This document shows, in pieces, positions 12,001 through 23,386 of a stretch of 64,000 nt of DNA. The position numbers were made by a program, and so were the translations under genes. The stretch covers positions 3,225,001 to 3,289,000 of the forward strand of contig NC_043998.1 in assembly GCF_902150065.1 (NCBI RefSeq). The letters run 5' to 3'. This stretch comes from Myripristis murdjan (Eukaryota > Chordata > Actinopteri > Holocentriformes > Holocentridae). The notes under the pieces were generated by a model that was given only the letters and a program-made list of their open reading frames with translations, had not been told where the DNA came from and did not search any database. The stretch's first letter is position 1; the number at the start of each line of letters is the position of its first letter.

Positions 12001-12922
12001 TGTAGTGTTGCTGGTATGCTGCTCCCTGTCTATTGCTGCTGAGAAGCGTTCCCATCACAGAGAGAAAAAGGCTCCACACTAAGACACTAGCTCGCAGCAG
12101 CGTGTCAGCTAGGGCCTGCAGGATAATGGCAGACACAAAACACCTGGTTCACTGCTTCACTGCCACAGGTTCTGCTCCATCAACACCAGGACAACACGGC
12201 ACCGCCTTTCAACGGAATTTACCCTTATCTACCTCTGACCTTGTGTGTGTGTCCTTGTATTCTGTTCAATAAAGGTGATGAAAATGCATAGGAGGTGTAC
12301 TTGAGTGGAGTGCAAACAGAGAGGTTATAATAGACTTGTAGGTTTACTGGTTATCACACCCTTTTTTCAAAGTTATGAAAATCACTGTCCACATATCTCA
12401 AAGTAATTTTGACGGTCTAACGTTTTCCTCTGGTAGGGTGAACGGCGCGGTCATAACCGGTTTCGAGGACGACGTTGGAAACAGAACCTCGGTTTACGTT
12501 CACACATACCACTCAATCACAGCATCGCTGCTTATTTTCAGGCGATATGGAATGAAAGACATTCCTCATGATGAGGTATGATAAATACACCTATTTTGGT
12601 GGTGGCTGATCTTGAAATATGACATTTTAATTGTCAATCATGCAGGTTCCCACATCTGCTCATGGTGACATCAAGGCACGCACACACACTCTTGTTCTGA
12701 AACAATGCCAAGCATGTCCTCCTCTTATTCTTGCAGGGTATAAAGTATGTGCAGATTCCTGAGGCTATGAGGGACTACCATTGGCTGAATCGTCTTCTCA
12801 CTGGAAATAGAACCATTTCTGGCTCATATACCTCCAAACGGTGAACATCTCCCCTCCGTCTCATTTTACACACCATTTTTTCCCCCTCATATCGTCACAC
12901 TGACATTGGTTGCTATTGCCTG

Positions 12923-12970
<48 letters not shown>

Positions 12971-13638
12971 CTTCCAGGCCGTGGACGTACTACGGCAAGC
13001 AGTTCAACGAAAGCCGCTTCTATGTTCTGCACCCAGACTTTCTCAGATATGTGCGGAACAGGTGAACCTCTTTTACCCTTTAATCCTCTTCCAACTTTGC
13101 ACAGAAGTTTGTGTGTACAAAGTGGTTCAATAAGTGTGTGTGTATGTGTGTGTGTGTGTGTGTGCACTGGCTGTTCATTGACTGCAGGTTCTTGCTGTCT
13201 CGTCGCCTTAATTCATCACACTGGGCCATCGTCAGACCCACCAATGGAGCCTTTGCCATCTTCCTGGCTCTGCACACCTGTGATGTGGTAATATCACCCA
13301 GCATGCAGTTTGTTATGTGTAAATGCATTCATACATGCTAAAGACTGTAGACTGTGCTTTAGAATGAGTTCATCTCAGGCAGCTCTCTCCGTCTCTCTCT
13401 TGCTCAGGTGAATATATATGGATTCATGACAGAGGACTACAAAAAATACCCCAACTACTACGCTCACAGGGATTTCAGAAGCAGAGTTGTCTTCTATGCC
13501 AACCATGACTACAAGCTAGAGTTGAGAACATGGAAAAAACTGCATGACACTAAAATCATGAGTCTTTATCAAAGGTTGGACTCAGGAGGAGACCTGGCAA
13601 ACAACGCCACCAGAAACGCCACTGAAACAAAACACTGA
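9097..13638 (+). CDS. ST6GALNAC1/2-family alpha-2,6-sialyltransferase, Golgi type II membrane protein
   Basis: Nine exons join in frame: 9097-9188, 9437-9764, 9987-10149, 10710-10872, 12437-12575, 12737-12840, 12978-13061, 13188-13287, 13408-13638 (467 aa). All introns are GT-AG. The protein starts [16 protein letters not shown], giving a short cytosolic tail and one membrane anchor at about residues 9-25, then a Thr/Ser-rich stem with N-glycosylation sites (exon 2). Sialylmotif L begins near residue 222 ([15 protein letters not shown], then [14 protein letters not shown]). Motif S is near 372-394 ([20 protein letters not shown]). Motif III is PNYYAH, and motif VS is H424-x4-E429. C223 and C389 are the expected L-S disulfide pair. 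The family adds sialic acid in alpha-2,6 linkage to GalNAc of O-glycans. It is about equally far from ST6GALNAC1 and ST6GALNAC2, so no symbol is given. Confidence 0.93.
10179..10584. mobile_element. hAT-type MITE, 406 bp, in sialyltransferase intron 3
   Basis: The left end is CAGTGGTTCTCAGACTTTTT and the right end is TTTGAGAACCACTG, an inverted repeat of the widespread CAGTGGTTCTCA hAT family. An exact 8 bp duplication CAATAGAG lies at 10171-10178 and 10585-10592. The element starts 29 bases after the exon 3 donor. No ORF. Confidence 0.9.
11597..11765. mobile_element. hAT-type MITE, 169 bp, in sialyltransferase intron 4
   Basis: The ends are CAGGGGCGCCGTATA and (reverse complement of the right end) CAGCGGCGCCGCC, with GGGCCC-rich subterminal parts. 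The flanking 8 bp are CTCATGTG (11589-11596) and CTCACGTG (11766-11773), one mismatch, as expected for an older target duplication. Confidence 0.82.
11774..12436. other. rest of sialyltransferase intron 4
   Basis: No exon or recognisable element is seen. There is an AATAAAGGTGATGAAAATG segment near 12270 that resembles a retroposon tail, but no head could be found. Confidence 0.35.
12924..12968. repeat. (GT)n microsatellite abutting a splice acceptor
   Basis: About 22 GT units end nine bases before the first base of exon 7 of the sialyltransferase (acceptor ACCTTCCAG at 12969-12977). The tract therefore takes the place of most of the polypyrimidine region. Confidence 0.95.
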
Positions 13639-14843
13639 CACTGTGAGGACGTAATGGCATCAGACCCGCTTCTTCTTGGAGAACAAGAGAGGTAGGTTTT
13701 GCCCCCAAGGACAAAACAATAAGTGGAAGACATCAAGGAGAACGCATTTGACACAGATAGAGAAATATTTCAACAATGTGGTAGATCAGGACCTAAGCAG
13801 TATAAAAAGATAGAGAAGCAAATAACACCCCACTCCCAGAACTAAATACACCATAAATCTGTCACCATATAGAAACTGCTGACAGATATAGAATAGCAAG
13901 AAACACCAACCCCTCAGCACGTGAAAAAAAAAGAGCCATGTGTTTTCATAGGTAGTGAACCCTTTAGGAAACACTTATGAAACACCTATTTTTTTTTTTC
14001 AATTTAGCAAAATGATAAATGTCGTTAATCCATGAGGATTACAGTAAAAAAAAAAAAAAAATACTGTTTTTAATTGGGAGTTGGCTTTTAAATGAAATTG
14101 TATGGTAATATGTTGTTCCTTGGCTCAGGACTAACGTTAATAGGAAATAGGGAAATCCAGGTGTTAATTTTAGATATATAATTATTATCATAAATACATT
14201 TTTGTTTTTTGTTTTATTTTATTTGTTTATTTTTTATGAGTTACTAATTTTCTGGGCACTTTCTTGTAATTATTTCTAGGTTTTTGTTGTTTTTGGTGTA
14301 GTTCTTGGATTTTTTTTATTTCAGTTTTTTGTAACTTTGTTGCAATGTCATGCTAATTTTAATTCAGTATTTCTTTTTGAAATGTTAGGTAATTTTGTTG
14401 TATTTTAATTTTAAATATCTCATGTAGTATAGTTCATAACATAAGTAATCAAGTGAAGTCCGGTTTCAAATGGTTAATCTTTTCAGATTTGCTGTGTAAG
14501 GATTCTGTTACATGGCAACAGTATCTGATAAGTATAAAGTGAAGGATTATCACTCTCTGCCCAGATTTGTGTCAACAAGCTGCTGTGTTCAGTGCGCAAT
14601 AGTGTGTACTTAGAGCGACCAATAAAATATTAGGTGTGTGCGTGTTTTGATTTGGAATGGATTCATGTTGAATTTTATTTTTTATTTTATTTTGAATTTT
14701 ATTTTATTTTTATTTTTGTTGGCAGCAAGAGCATGCACCTGCATTCCTGATCCAACTGACTGACTGTCAAGACAGAAATGATAGACGTTGATTGACAGAT
14801 GCCAGTGTTCCTCAGAACTGAAATGACCGGTTAAGATAGATAT
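13639..14843. other. 3' UTR of the sialyltransferase and intergenic AT-rich DNA
   Basis: The stretch is AT-rich with several poly-T and TTTTA runs (13990-14700). An AATAAA-containing word occurs at about 14624 (CCAATAAAATATTAGG), a possible but distant polyadenylation site. No ORF is credible. Confidence 0.4.
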
Positions 14844-14997
14844 CAGGGTGAGGAACTATGTGCCAGTTCTTTATCTGATTAGTTCCTCCTCACTGCTTGA
14901 AGGTGAGGTATTCACTGAAATCATGTGGTGGAGTTTTTGGTTGGAACAAAAAGCTGCAGATGCTTGGCCCTGCATGGCACATGGTTCCCCACCCCTG
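14844..14997. mobile_element. decayed copy of the 6886-7088 MITE family
   Basis: It begins CAGGGTGAGGAACTATGTGC and ends with GCATGGCACATGGTTCCCC then ACCCCTG. The interior (GCTTGAAGGTGAGGTATTCA, GGAGTTTTTGGTTGGAAC) matches the 6886-7088 element with many changes and a shortened left arm. No target duplication remains, so this copy is clearly older. Confidence 0.7.
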
Positions 14998-16924
14998 CAT
15001 CATGTGGTCACTACGGTTACGGACAGTCTCCATGATTTGAGGCGCATGTTGAAACTGTATGGTCTTGGCTATTGAACGTTTGCTGAATTGGAGACAGTCA
15101 CAGGTTTTATTGTTAGTCCATTGGACGGTCCAGATCAGACAATGCATGGGGAACGAGAAGCGACCTAACAAGGCGATGTGTGTCTGGTCATCTCTGAGCT
15201 CGACCCTGAGTCTCTCACAGCCCTGGACTGAGCTGCTCCGTGTGCTTGGTTTTCACGTCAGCAGGCATGGCAGTGACCACAGAGCTCGAGTACAAGCCAA
15301 TCAACTGACTTTTCTGATGAAAACACAAAGTCAGTAAGGTTTATTAGATTTGAGGTAGCACTTTTCTAAACAGAATTCAATAAGCTGTGTGCTGTGTGTT
15401 TTCTTCTTTGTGGTCTCACATGACCTGGCTGGTAACAGTGTTTCAAAAGTCCACTCTTCCTGCCTGCCGCAAAACGGGCATATATGCCTCTTGCCCTACC
15501 CCTCTCTTTCTCTCTCTCCCAACTGGCAGGAAGGAGTCCAACTTCACTCCTGGCCAGATCATCGCCTCTGGTCCTTGCATCCAGCCGCCTAGCACTGCTA
15601 GTTTCCTGCCTGCTTGCAGTACTGACCGGTATTCTGCTTATTTTTTGCCCTTGCCTGCCATGCTCTGGGCTGTTTGCTCACCTTCTCTCTACACAGCTGA
15701 GCTCTAACACCACTCTTCTGTTACTAGAAACCTGGAGCCTAAACCCACAAGCCACTCTTACCTGCCAAAACTGCTTTACCTGCTCTGCCCTCCCCTTCCA
15801 ACTCCTTCCTCGCCATTGGACTCATCTTCACACCCGTCTCCCCTTCGGACGCCATTCCCCCTAGACAGCCTTGATTATTGGTGTGTGTGTGTGTGTGCGT
15901 GTGTGTGTGTGTTTGACCTGCTTTTCTTCAAATAAAATATTTAAATTTACTTACTGTCTTGTCTCTGTTTTAAGGTTTTTGCCCGCCTTGTGACAAACTG
16001 CTCATTTGAACAACACCGATGCCAACATTAGACGGCACTATGTGGCACCTAGATTCTCACAAGAAGTTGAAATTTTATGATGTTTGCACCAACACAGGTA
16101 TAGACAGGAGTTTAGGGGATGCCCAAGTGTACTATCACTTGTCAGGTCTAATTTTGATTTCTGAAATACTTTAAAGATGAGATTAAGTCGCCGTTTGGCC
16201 ACAACGTCTGTTCTGCCTCTCTGTGGTCATCACAATGTGAGGGTCACCACTTCCAGGATGAAATTCTGACTACAGTGTCAGTAAAGTTTGGTTTCTGTGC
16301 ATTCAGACTTAACATGTCCCTCAATGAGGTGATCAGATAGGACAAACTGCACTGAAATGACAAATGTAAAAAAACAGACAAATTCTGCATACATTTGTGG
16401 GACACTGAGTCACTCAAATACAGACTTGTTTGAATCATTTATCTTTGTAACTTTCTCTAATAAGCCATCTGGAGGAAATGAGTTTGAATTCAAACACAGC
16501 TGTGACTGGTCATCGGGCACAAAGGACACTGGGCAACAGGAGCCCTTAATTTAGCTGGACCTGGAAGAAATTAAGTCCTGTATATGGATTAAGACAATTT
16601 GAGTCATTTCCACTTAACTATAAATAACAATACTTGAGTGTGTTGTGGAAAATACACCTTAATTTGAGTTTTCAAGAGGTCAGCAGTTGAAAACATGCAA
16701 TTTGTGCATTGATTAAAAAAAAAAAGGTACATCATCTTGTTTTTGTTTTTTTTTTTTTTTTTAATTTTAAGTAGAAGTAAAGGGTTCAGTCTTGAAATTA
16801 AGGCCTCAGTGTGGAAGGTGGTGTGTGCTCAACAGAGGAGAAAACTAGCGGTACAAACTGCTGCAGAGACGAGTGAAAAGTAATACTGATAACAGTAGTA
16901 ATAATACAAATAATGAGGATATTG

Positions 16925-16960
<36 letters not shown>

Positions 16961-17299
16961 GTCATTATTACTATGTCGTTATTATTGTTATTACAGAGCT
17001 CCTCCAGTACCTCAGGAGCTTTCCTCCAGTCTTCCTTCTGGACAGATTCCCAGGCATGTCCATTTAATCACAGGTTGAGAAAGAACAGGAATCCATTATT
17101 TACATCTGGACTGAAATGGTGATTCATTTTGTTCAAAGCAAATGATAACACATCTGTCACAAAGGAAGGATGTTTCAGTAAATTTGCCCAAGCCAAGGAG
17201 TGTAATTGTGTAGTAGTGTCCTTGTTGCTGCCACAGCCCAGACGAGAGAGAGAGACACATTTACACATTTCTCACATGGGCTGCATTTCAGGTGTTGTG

Positions 17300-17335
<36 letters not shown>

Positions 17336-17383
17336 ACACACAGACACACACAGACACACACACACACACACACAGGTGCCACC
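14998..17383. other. intergenic region with unclassified repeat-like sequence
   Basis: 15387-15960 holds a C/T-rich stretch with overlapping open frames of up to 126 aa that end near a (GT)n run (15880-15911) and an AATAAA at about 15932; it looks like the 3' end of an unclassified interspersed repeat, not a gene. 16928-16961 is an (ATT)n microsatellite. Nothing else is recognised. Confidence 0.35.
17305..17374. repeat. (CA)n microsatellite with CAGA interruptions
   Basis: Pure and interrupted CA units. Long His/Thr frames across it are artefacts of the repeat. Confidence 0.95.
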
Positions 17384-17423
17384 ATGATGTGCATAGGTTT
17401 CCTTTCCCTGCTCATGCTCCCAG
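17384..17423 (+). other. possible orphan signal-peptide first exon
   Basis: GCCACC immediately precedes two ATGs, a strong initiation context. The frame reads MMCIGFLSLLMLPG and is then cut by a consensus donor, G|GTAAGC (17424). This has the shape of a first exon coding for a signal peptide. No following exon could be found in the roughly 1.1 kb before the lrrc59 promoter, so it may be a relic of a lost gene or chance. Confidence 0.2.
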
Positions 17424-17971
17424 GTAAGCTGTAACAACCTTCAGTGTAATGCATGCATGCTTTCTAACTCATTTTTTTTTTTTTTTAATTAGTATTTGTT
17501 TTCCACTTGGAAGGGGCTACAGCTACTATTCATTTTGGGCTATCAGAAATGAATTTCCATTAAATGCATCCTCGGGGCACCACCCTTTGAAAATGGAAAT
17601 TTGATGGCCAAATCATGCAGTCTAATGAAATATAGGCTACTAAACTGTCAATTTGGAAGTCTGACTGATAGCTACAACCAAAATTACCACATCGACAGCT
17701 CTGCAGCACAGAGGTTGGACTGGGACATTTGTTTGCTCAAGTTTGATGCAAAACTTTGATGCGATTTACCAATAATTATTTCCAACATTTTCAAGAAGTC
17801 ATGCCCTGACCCGAGAGGATCTTGAGCCAGTCCTGTGCTCATTTTGGAAACACTGTTATAACTACAATCACTCTGAGACAATTTATCAATCTAAAATCGC
17901 CATATGCCATAAAAAACAGCATGCCGCCATAACGCTTTAAGCCTTGCTGTCATGAAGAGAAGCAAAGCGCA

Positions 17972-17976
<5 letters not shown>

Positions 17977-18067
<91 letters not shown>

Positions 18068-18070
18068 TGT
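17977..18070. repeat. (CT)n-(GT)n microsatellite
   Basis: About 37 CT units run directly into about 10 GT units upstream of lrrc59. Such polypurine-polypyrimidine tracts can form unusual DNA structures. Confidence 0.95.
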
Positions 18071-18479
18071 TTGATTCCAGGACAGAGAAGGATATGAAGT
18101 ACCTACATCTCTGTTGCCTATGATGGGGCTGTCAGTTTTCGAGTTTTTTCTAATAAATTTGTGATTTATATGTGATTTAAATTTTTTCTTGTAATTTAAC
18201 ACTTTAATCTCAGAGAATATCCGAGTTTTTTCTAGGAATTTTATCTTTGTATTTTTTCCCCTTACTGTGGCCCTAATACGCCGCCGTACCCATGTGACCA
18301 GATTAGGGGAGAAAATCGGAAGAAATTAAAACTCTGGGCATGAAAATCTCTAAGAGGGGGAAATGCCCTGTTTCCTCCGGTGCTGCAGGGGGCGCTGTTG
18401 ATTTTTTATACCCTTGCACTGTCGCTTCCACACCACCAACTGTGCCACTTGACTTCAATCAGTGACGTGGATTTTCATT

Positions 18480-18656
18480 GAGGCAGTCAGAGCTAACGAA
18501 AAAAAGGAAAACAAAGCAAACAAAAACACAATAATAGAAATCTCGGTAAAGTTGGTTAGATATTGCGGTCGCAGCTGTAACTCGCCGCGGACTGGAGCTG
18601 TCCTTCTCTCTCCGTTTGTCTCGACAGTGTTGGTTTTATCTCAGCTTTAATAACAG
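18480..18656 (+). other. lrrc59: probable non-coding first exon and core promoter of lrrc59
   Basis: A GC-richer block ends in a good donor, TTTAATAACAG|GTGAGG at 18646-18662. The coding exon's acceptor is CCCCTGACAG at 18851-18860, 15 bases before the ATG. This indicates a short first intron (18657-18860) in the 5' UTR. The transcription start is not visible, so the left border is approximate. Confidence 0.5.
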
Positions 18657-18875
18657 GTGAGGAAAAAAGACATGTGAGGCGTTCAGGGGACTTTAGTGTG
18701 TTAGCTTCCACTTTTTACAACGAGAAAAGCGTCTCGTGGCTGGTTTGTGCACCGCTGTCTCCTTTAGCAGCCTTTAAATGTCATGTAATGTTACTCTACT
18801 CTCTCTCTCTGTGTCTGTGTGTGTGTGGTGTGTGCGTGTGTTTTCCATTTCCCCTGACAGGCAGCTGACTCCAGG

Positions 18876-19025
18876 ATGAGTAAAGGCAAAGTGCTGAATC
18901 TGAAGGATAAGATCAATGGCAATGAGATGGACCTGAGCCTGTGCAACCTGACCGAGGTGCCGGTCAGAGAGCTGGTAGGTCCCTGTGTGTTCACTCACAC
19001 TAATCAGCACTGATTTCTTCATCCA

Positions 19026-19077
<52 letters not shown>

Positions 19078-19210
19078 ACCTTGGTAATTTGGTTGTCTTG
19101 TGAACTTTTCAGTATGGTCGCTGTGCTGTGAACTTGAGTTGATCACAGATAAAGTTTCTTGGAAAAATCAGTTTCCAATTAATGCAACTCCAAGACTGTT
19201 GAGGCCCCAG

Positions 19211-19252
<42 letters not shown>

Positions 19253-19493
19253 ATGTTACAACAGGCCAGAAGAACACATCTGGACTGGATGGGATTAGCA
19301 TAAGGTGGGCCTGTCAAAGGAGAGACCTGTGGGTGTTCAGAGAGCCCATTTTCTCAGATATCTGGAGGTCAGAGGTCATGGGACCCCTCTTGCCAAAATT
19401 TAGCCGCTGGAGCGATATGTAGTCTCCTTGCCGACAATCCTGCATGACGTCCTTGGTGCCAACTGATTCCATAGGTTAAAATAATAAATATAA

Positions 19494-19529
<36 letters not shown>

Positions 19530-20725
19530 GCTTTTTGTGTGTTTGTAAACCATGTTGTGATTTATCCCAACAGGCTGCGTTCCCCAAAGCAACCGTTCTG
19601 GACTTGTCCTGCAACAACATCACCTCTCTCCCTGTGAGTACCAACACCGACGCTCAAACACTGAACACATCGGGAGTCTGAGCTGCAGAGTTTCTCTCGC
19701 TTCCTGTGTGATTTTGTGAATTCTCTTTGCTAAAGTCTCATTATTATTTTTTTTTGCATCTTAGCAATAGTAAGCATTTTGTTGAGCCACCTCCTGAACC
19801 ATGGGGGAGATGGAGACTTCCAGTTTAATAATATATATTTTTAGCCTTTTTTTTTTTTTTTTTTGGATTGGAGGAAGGATCCTCGTCCTGTCAGAGCAAT
19901 ATTGCCAAATTCCCTTCTGGCTGAATTTTATTTTCTGTTATAAGAATAAGTGTGACAGTGATCCTTCAGCAATACCATATCTGTCACCGATTCGTATATC
20001 TTACTAAGTTTGACCGAAAAGTGAGATGAATACGCTTGTTTTTTTGGGGGGGTTTCTTTTGTGTAGCCAGAGTTCTGCAACCTGACCCACTTGGTCAAGG
20101 TGGATCTCAGTAAAAACCAGCTGACCAGTTTGCCAGATGACCTGGGGAACCTTGTGAACCTTCAGCACCTGGACCTGTACAACAACAAGCTGAGCGCCCT
20201 GCCAGTCAGCTTCTCCCAGCTCAGGGTACGTCTCAAACATTCCAGGTGATGTTTATGTCTTGGCAGCGCATGTTTGATACTCATTTCCCGGTTATTCTTG
20301 TAAAATAAAGATGTAGTGATCGTATCTGCAGTATAAAAACTGGGATTTGCAAAGCTATGCTTGAATGACTGTATAAAAGTGAAGGAAAAACCGTAAATCC
20401 TTGATTGCTGCTAATTGTCAAGTTCACAAATTCAGCTCCTAAAGTTAAGATGAGAAGAAAGGTTATATCCTCAAACTTAAAGGAATACTCAAACGTTTCG
20501 GGCAAAATACCTTGGGAGTATTGCTTTAATAATCTGTAGTTGCTGCAGCCGTAGTAATAAGTAGCACTTGGATTGGTTCTTGTGTTGGCCAGTCTCCTTG
20601 ATTTCTTGATGCATGAATCGGTTGTGAAAAATCAGTAATCAGTGCACATCAGTGGTAAAACAGGCTATACTTTGGTCATGAGCTTGATTTCTTGGTTTTG
20701 CTCTGATTCCTAACTTTATATATAT

Positions 20726-20760
<35 letters not shown>

Positions 20761-23386
20761 GTGGCACTTCAGAGTCTGAAGTGGCTGGATCTGAAGGACA
20801 ACCCACTGGAGGCCGGCCTAGCCAAGGTTGCTGGAGACTGTCTGGATGAAAAACAGTGCAAACAGTGCGCTTCCAGAGTAAGAGCATGAGGGGAGGCAGA
20901 GAATGAATGAATGAATGAATTAATAAATAACTGAAGTGATGGATTGAGAAGATTGCATGGATGATTCATGTGGTTTAATTGGCTAAAACCGGCTGTGATG
21001 TGAAGCGCGTTGCGTGTGTTTTTCTCACAGGTTCTGCAGCACATGAGGGCTCTTCAGGAGGAGGCGGACCGTGCGCGTGAGAAGCGCCTGTTGAGGGAAA
21101 AAGGTGGGTGAGTCTTGCATGAGTGCTTTCAGGTGGAGAGATCTGTTTAAATGGACTGAACTACTGCATTTGACAAGTGGTGAACCACTTGTCAAATGCA
21201 TGAAGTATGGAGCATGAAGTATGGAGCCCAACTCCATACTTCATGGTCCTTTCACTGGTAAAGACACACCTGACACACCTGTTCCCTGGTGTTTTCTGCT
21301 CCTCCAGGCACAACGACCGCCACGCAACATTAAACCTGCCACTTCTCTCATTCTTCCTACATATAATTATTTCTATATATAACCTTTTTCCTGTGCTCAA
21401 CAATAGGTTATAAACAATAGGTGATTGTTTTTTTTTTGGTTTTTTTTTGTATGTTCTATTGTTAATGCCCATTCCTCCTAGATCCTAGATCTGTCCATAG
21501 AGCTTAGGCAGGGTCTAAACAGTGTGGGTTTTTAAGATATAGCAATACCATAATTTTTGAATGAAAGCTGCTGTAAACAGTTGCAATTGGCTGTTTTTGT
21601 AAAATTAGAAAGCACTCAGTGCTTCCTCCAGAATATTATTCCTGGCAGGCTGGACACTGCTGGAGCCACTGAAACAGCCTCCAGATCCTCATGTAACACC
21701 TGAAATTCTCCATTAGACCCATGCTTGTAAAATTATTAAAGGCAGGTATAGACCGGTTTCATTTCAGGTTTTAGAGAGTGCCAACTTGTAAACTCGATGA
21801 CAAAAATGAACAAAATCAGTTTTTATTGTACATAAAAGAAATGATATAGAGTACTGATTTCATTCTAATTTTGGATGCCTGATTCAAGCTGTTTTCCTCC
21901 CCCTTCCCAGCCGTTGTGGAGGATGTGGAATGAAAAGAGCTCATGCTTTGACCTTCCAGTTGAGTCACAGTCTAATTAGAGACTGTCTAATTGGAGGCTT
22001 GAATCTTATTCTCACATATTCCTCTGCCATCCTGACTCTGTGTGTCTGTGTGTGTACAGGTATCTCACACAATCTCAGGCCTTGAGCAAAAACAGACATT
22101 TCTTCAGGGTGTCTAAGCCAAAGATGTATTACAGTTTTTTTATACACACACTGCATGCCCATCTCTCCACTAATACCTTCCAATTTAGTGAGAAAGGAGG
22201 CCAAACTAGTAATAATTCTGCTTTTCCAGTCTGATAAATTTAATCTGGAACGTAATTTTCTACAACAAGGTGTCCACTGTACTTGGGGCATGAAATACTG
22301 TTGTATTTTTCTGACAAGAACACAAAGACAAATCATAACAAAGATAAAAAGGGTAACAAATAGTCACAACCTCTTGACATGAGTGCATGGGAAAGTTGTC
22401 TAATGATCACACCTCCTCTCCTTGTCAGAGCTGGAGAAGAAGAGGGAGGCTAAGCAGAGGGAGCGGGAGGCCAGGGAGAAGGAGGCTCGCAAACGGGAGA
22501 AAGCAGAGGAGAAGGAGAAGAGGAGGAAAGAATACAACGCCCAGATGGCAGCCTTAGCTGCACAGGAGCAGCAGAAGAAGAGGAAAGAGGAGAAGAAAAA
22601 GAGGAATGGACAGGCAGCAGGTAGGCCCATGCTTCTGCACAGCTCAGGTTTAGACATCTGTTTAGATTACCATCCACTGAGAGTGCATTCATCTCTATTT
22701 TATTTATTTACTTATTTTTGTATGTATTTTAATGATGAAAGCAGACTGGTCAGTAGTGTTGAAAATACTTACAAGAAGAACATGGTTTTCCAAAGTGCAC
22801 AGTTTTCATTTTTCAGTCACATTGAGTTACACCATTATTGCTAAATAATTGCCAACAAACTTTTGCTCAGAATATCCTCAGAAATGCTGATGTACTGTTG
22901 GCTTCTTGGGTGGAATTGAATTCACTCTCAGTTCATGAATAATAAACAGACTTCCTAAAACATGAATGATCAGTTATATGGTGGAGAAGGTGTTGCATCC
23001 CTCAGTGGTCATTCACCCAACTTTCTACCTGTCTGCTGTTCATTAAGATGTGTTTTTAATAATGAATAATTGTTCTAATTCAGCCGCTTTATTTCATCTC
23101 TCCAGATAAAAAGCCTGTTGTGGAATCGGCCCCTAAACCTAGGCGCTCCTTCATTGGCCTGCTGTTCAAACTCCTCCTGCTGCTGCTGCTGGGATTGGCT
23201 GGAGCTGCCGCCGCCTGCCAACTGACAGACCTGCGGAAGGAAGCCGTCTGTGTGCCCGTCAACGTCGCCGTGGACGACAGCCTATCCTGGGCCAGGCAGC
23301 AGGAGGGCGTGGTCAGGCAGCTGGTGCAGAACCTGTCGTCCATGGCGAAGGAGTTTCTCGAATCCACACAAGCGTCCAAGAACTAA
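18876..23386 (+). CDS. lrrc59: LRRC59, leucine-rich repeat ER membrane protein
   Basis: Seven coding exons join in frame: 18876-18974, 19574-19633, 20067-20225, 20773-20877, 21031-21103, 22429-22620, 23106-23386 (322 aa; the human protein is 307). The start [20 protein letters not shown] matches LRRC59. Four to five leucine-rich repeats follow ([56 protein letters not shown]), then a Cys pair, a long Lys/Glu/Arg-rich coiled coil (about residues 145-228) and one C-terminal membrane segment (about 245-266, [18 protein letters not shown]). The remaining 50-odd residues would face the ER lumen. In mammals the protein (p34) sits in the ER and nuclear envelope, binds ribosomes and helps import FGF1 and CIP2A; those roles are from family knowledge. 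It is transcribed towards sgca. Confidence 0.97.
19028..19076. repeat. (CA)n microsatellite, lrrc59 intron
   Basis: About 24 CA units in the first intron after the start codon. Two more CA tracts follow in the same intron, at 19215-19250 and 19496-19527. Confidence 0.95.
20729..20758. repeat. (GT)n microsatellite 14 bp before the lrrc59 exon 4 acceptor
   Basis: A TATATATA run is followed by 15 GT units, then CCGTGGCACTTCAG and exon 4 at 20773. Confidence 0.95.

Noticed and set aside
12906-13341. Open frames made of CVCVCV or THTHTH
   Set aside because: They are translations of (GT)n/(CA)n microsatellites; the real exons here are 12978-13061 and 13188-13287.
15387-15864. Open frames of up to 126 aa, Leu/Ser/Pro-rich
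   Set aside because: C/T-rich composition leaves frames open by chance; the stretch looks like part of an unclassified repeat ending in AATAAA and GT repeats.
17129-17454. 101 aa + frame and facing - frames across the CA tract
   Set aside because: Mostly repeat translation; only the last 13 codons have any gene-like context.
22400-22692. - strand Ser/Leu/Phe-rich frames opposite lrrc59 exon 6
   Set aside because: Antisense image of the Lys/Glu-rich coiled-coil exon.
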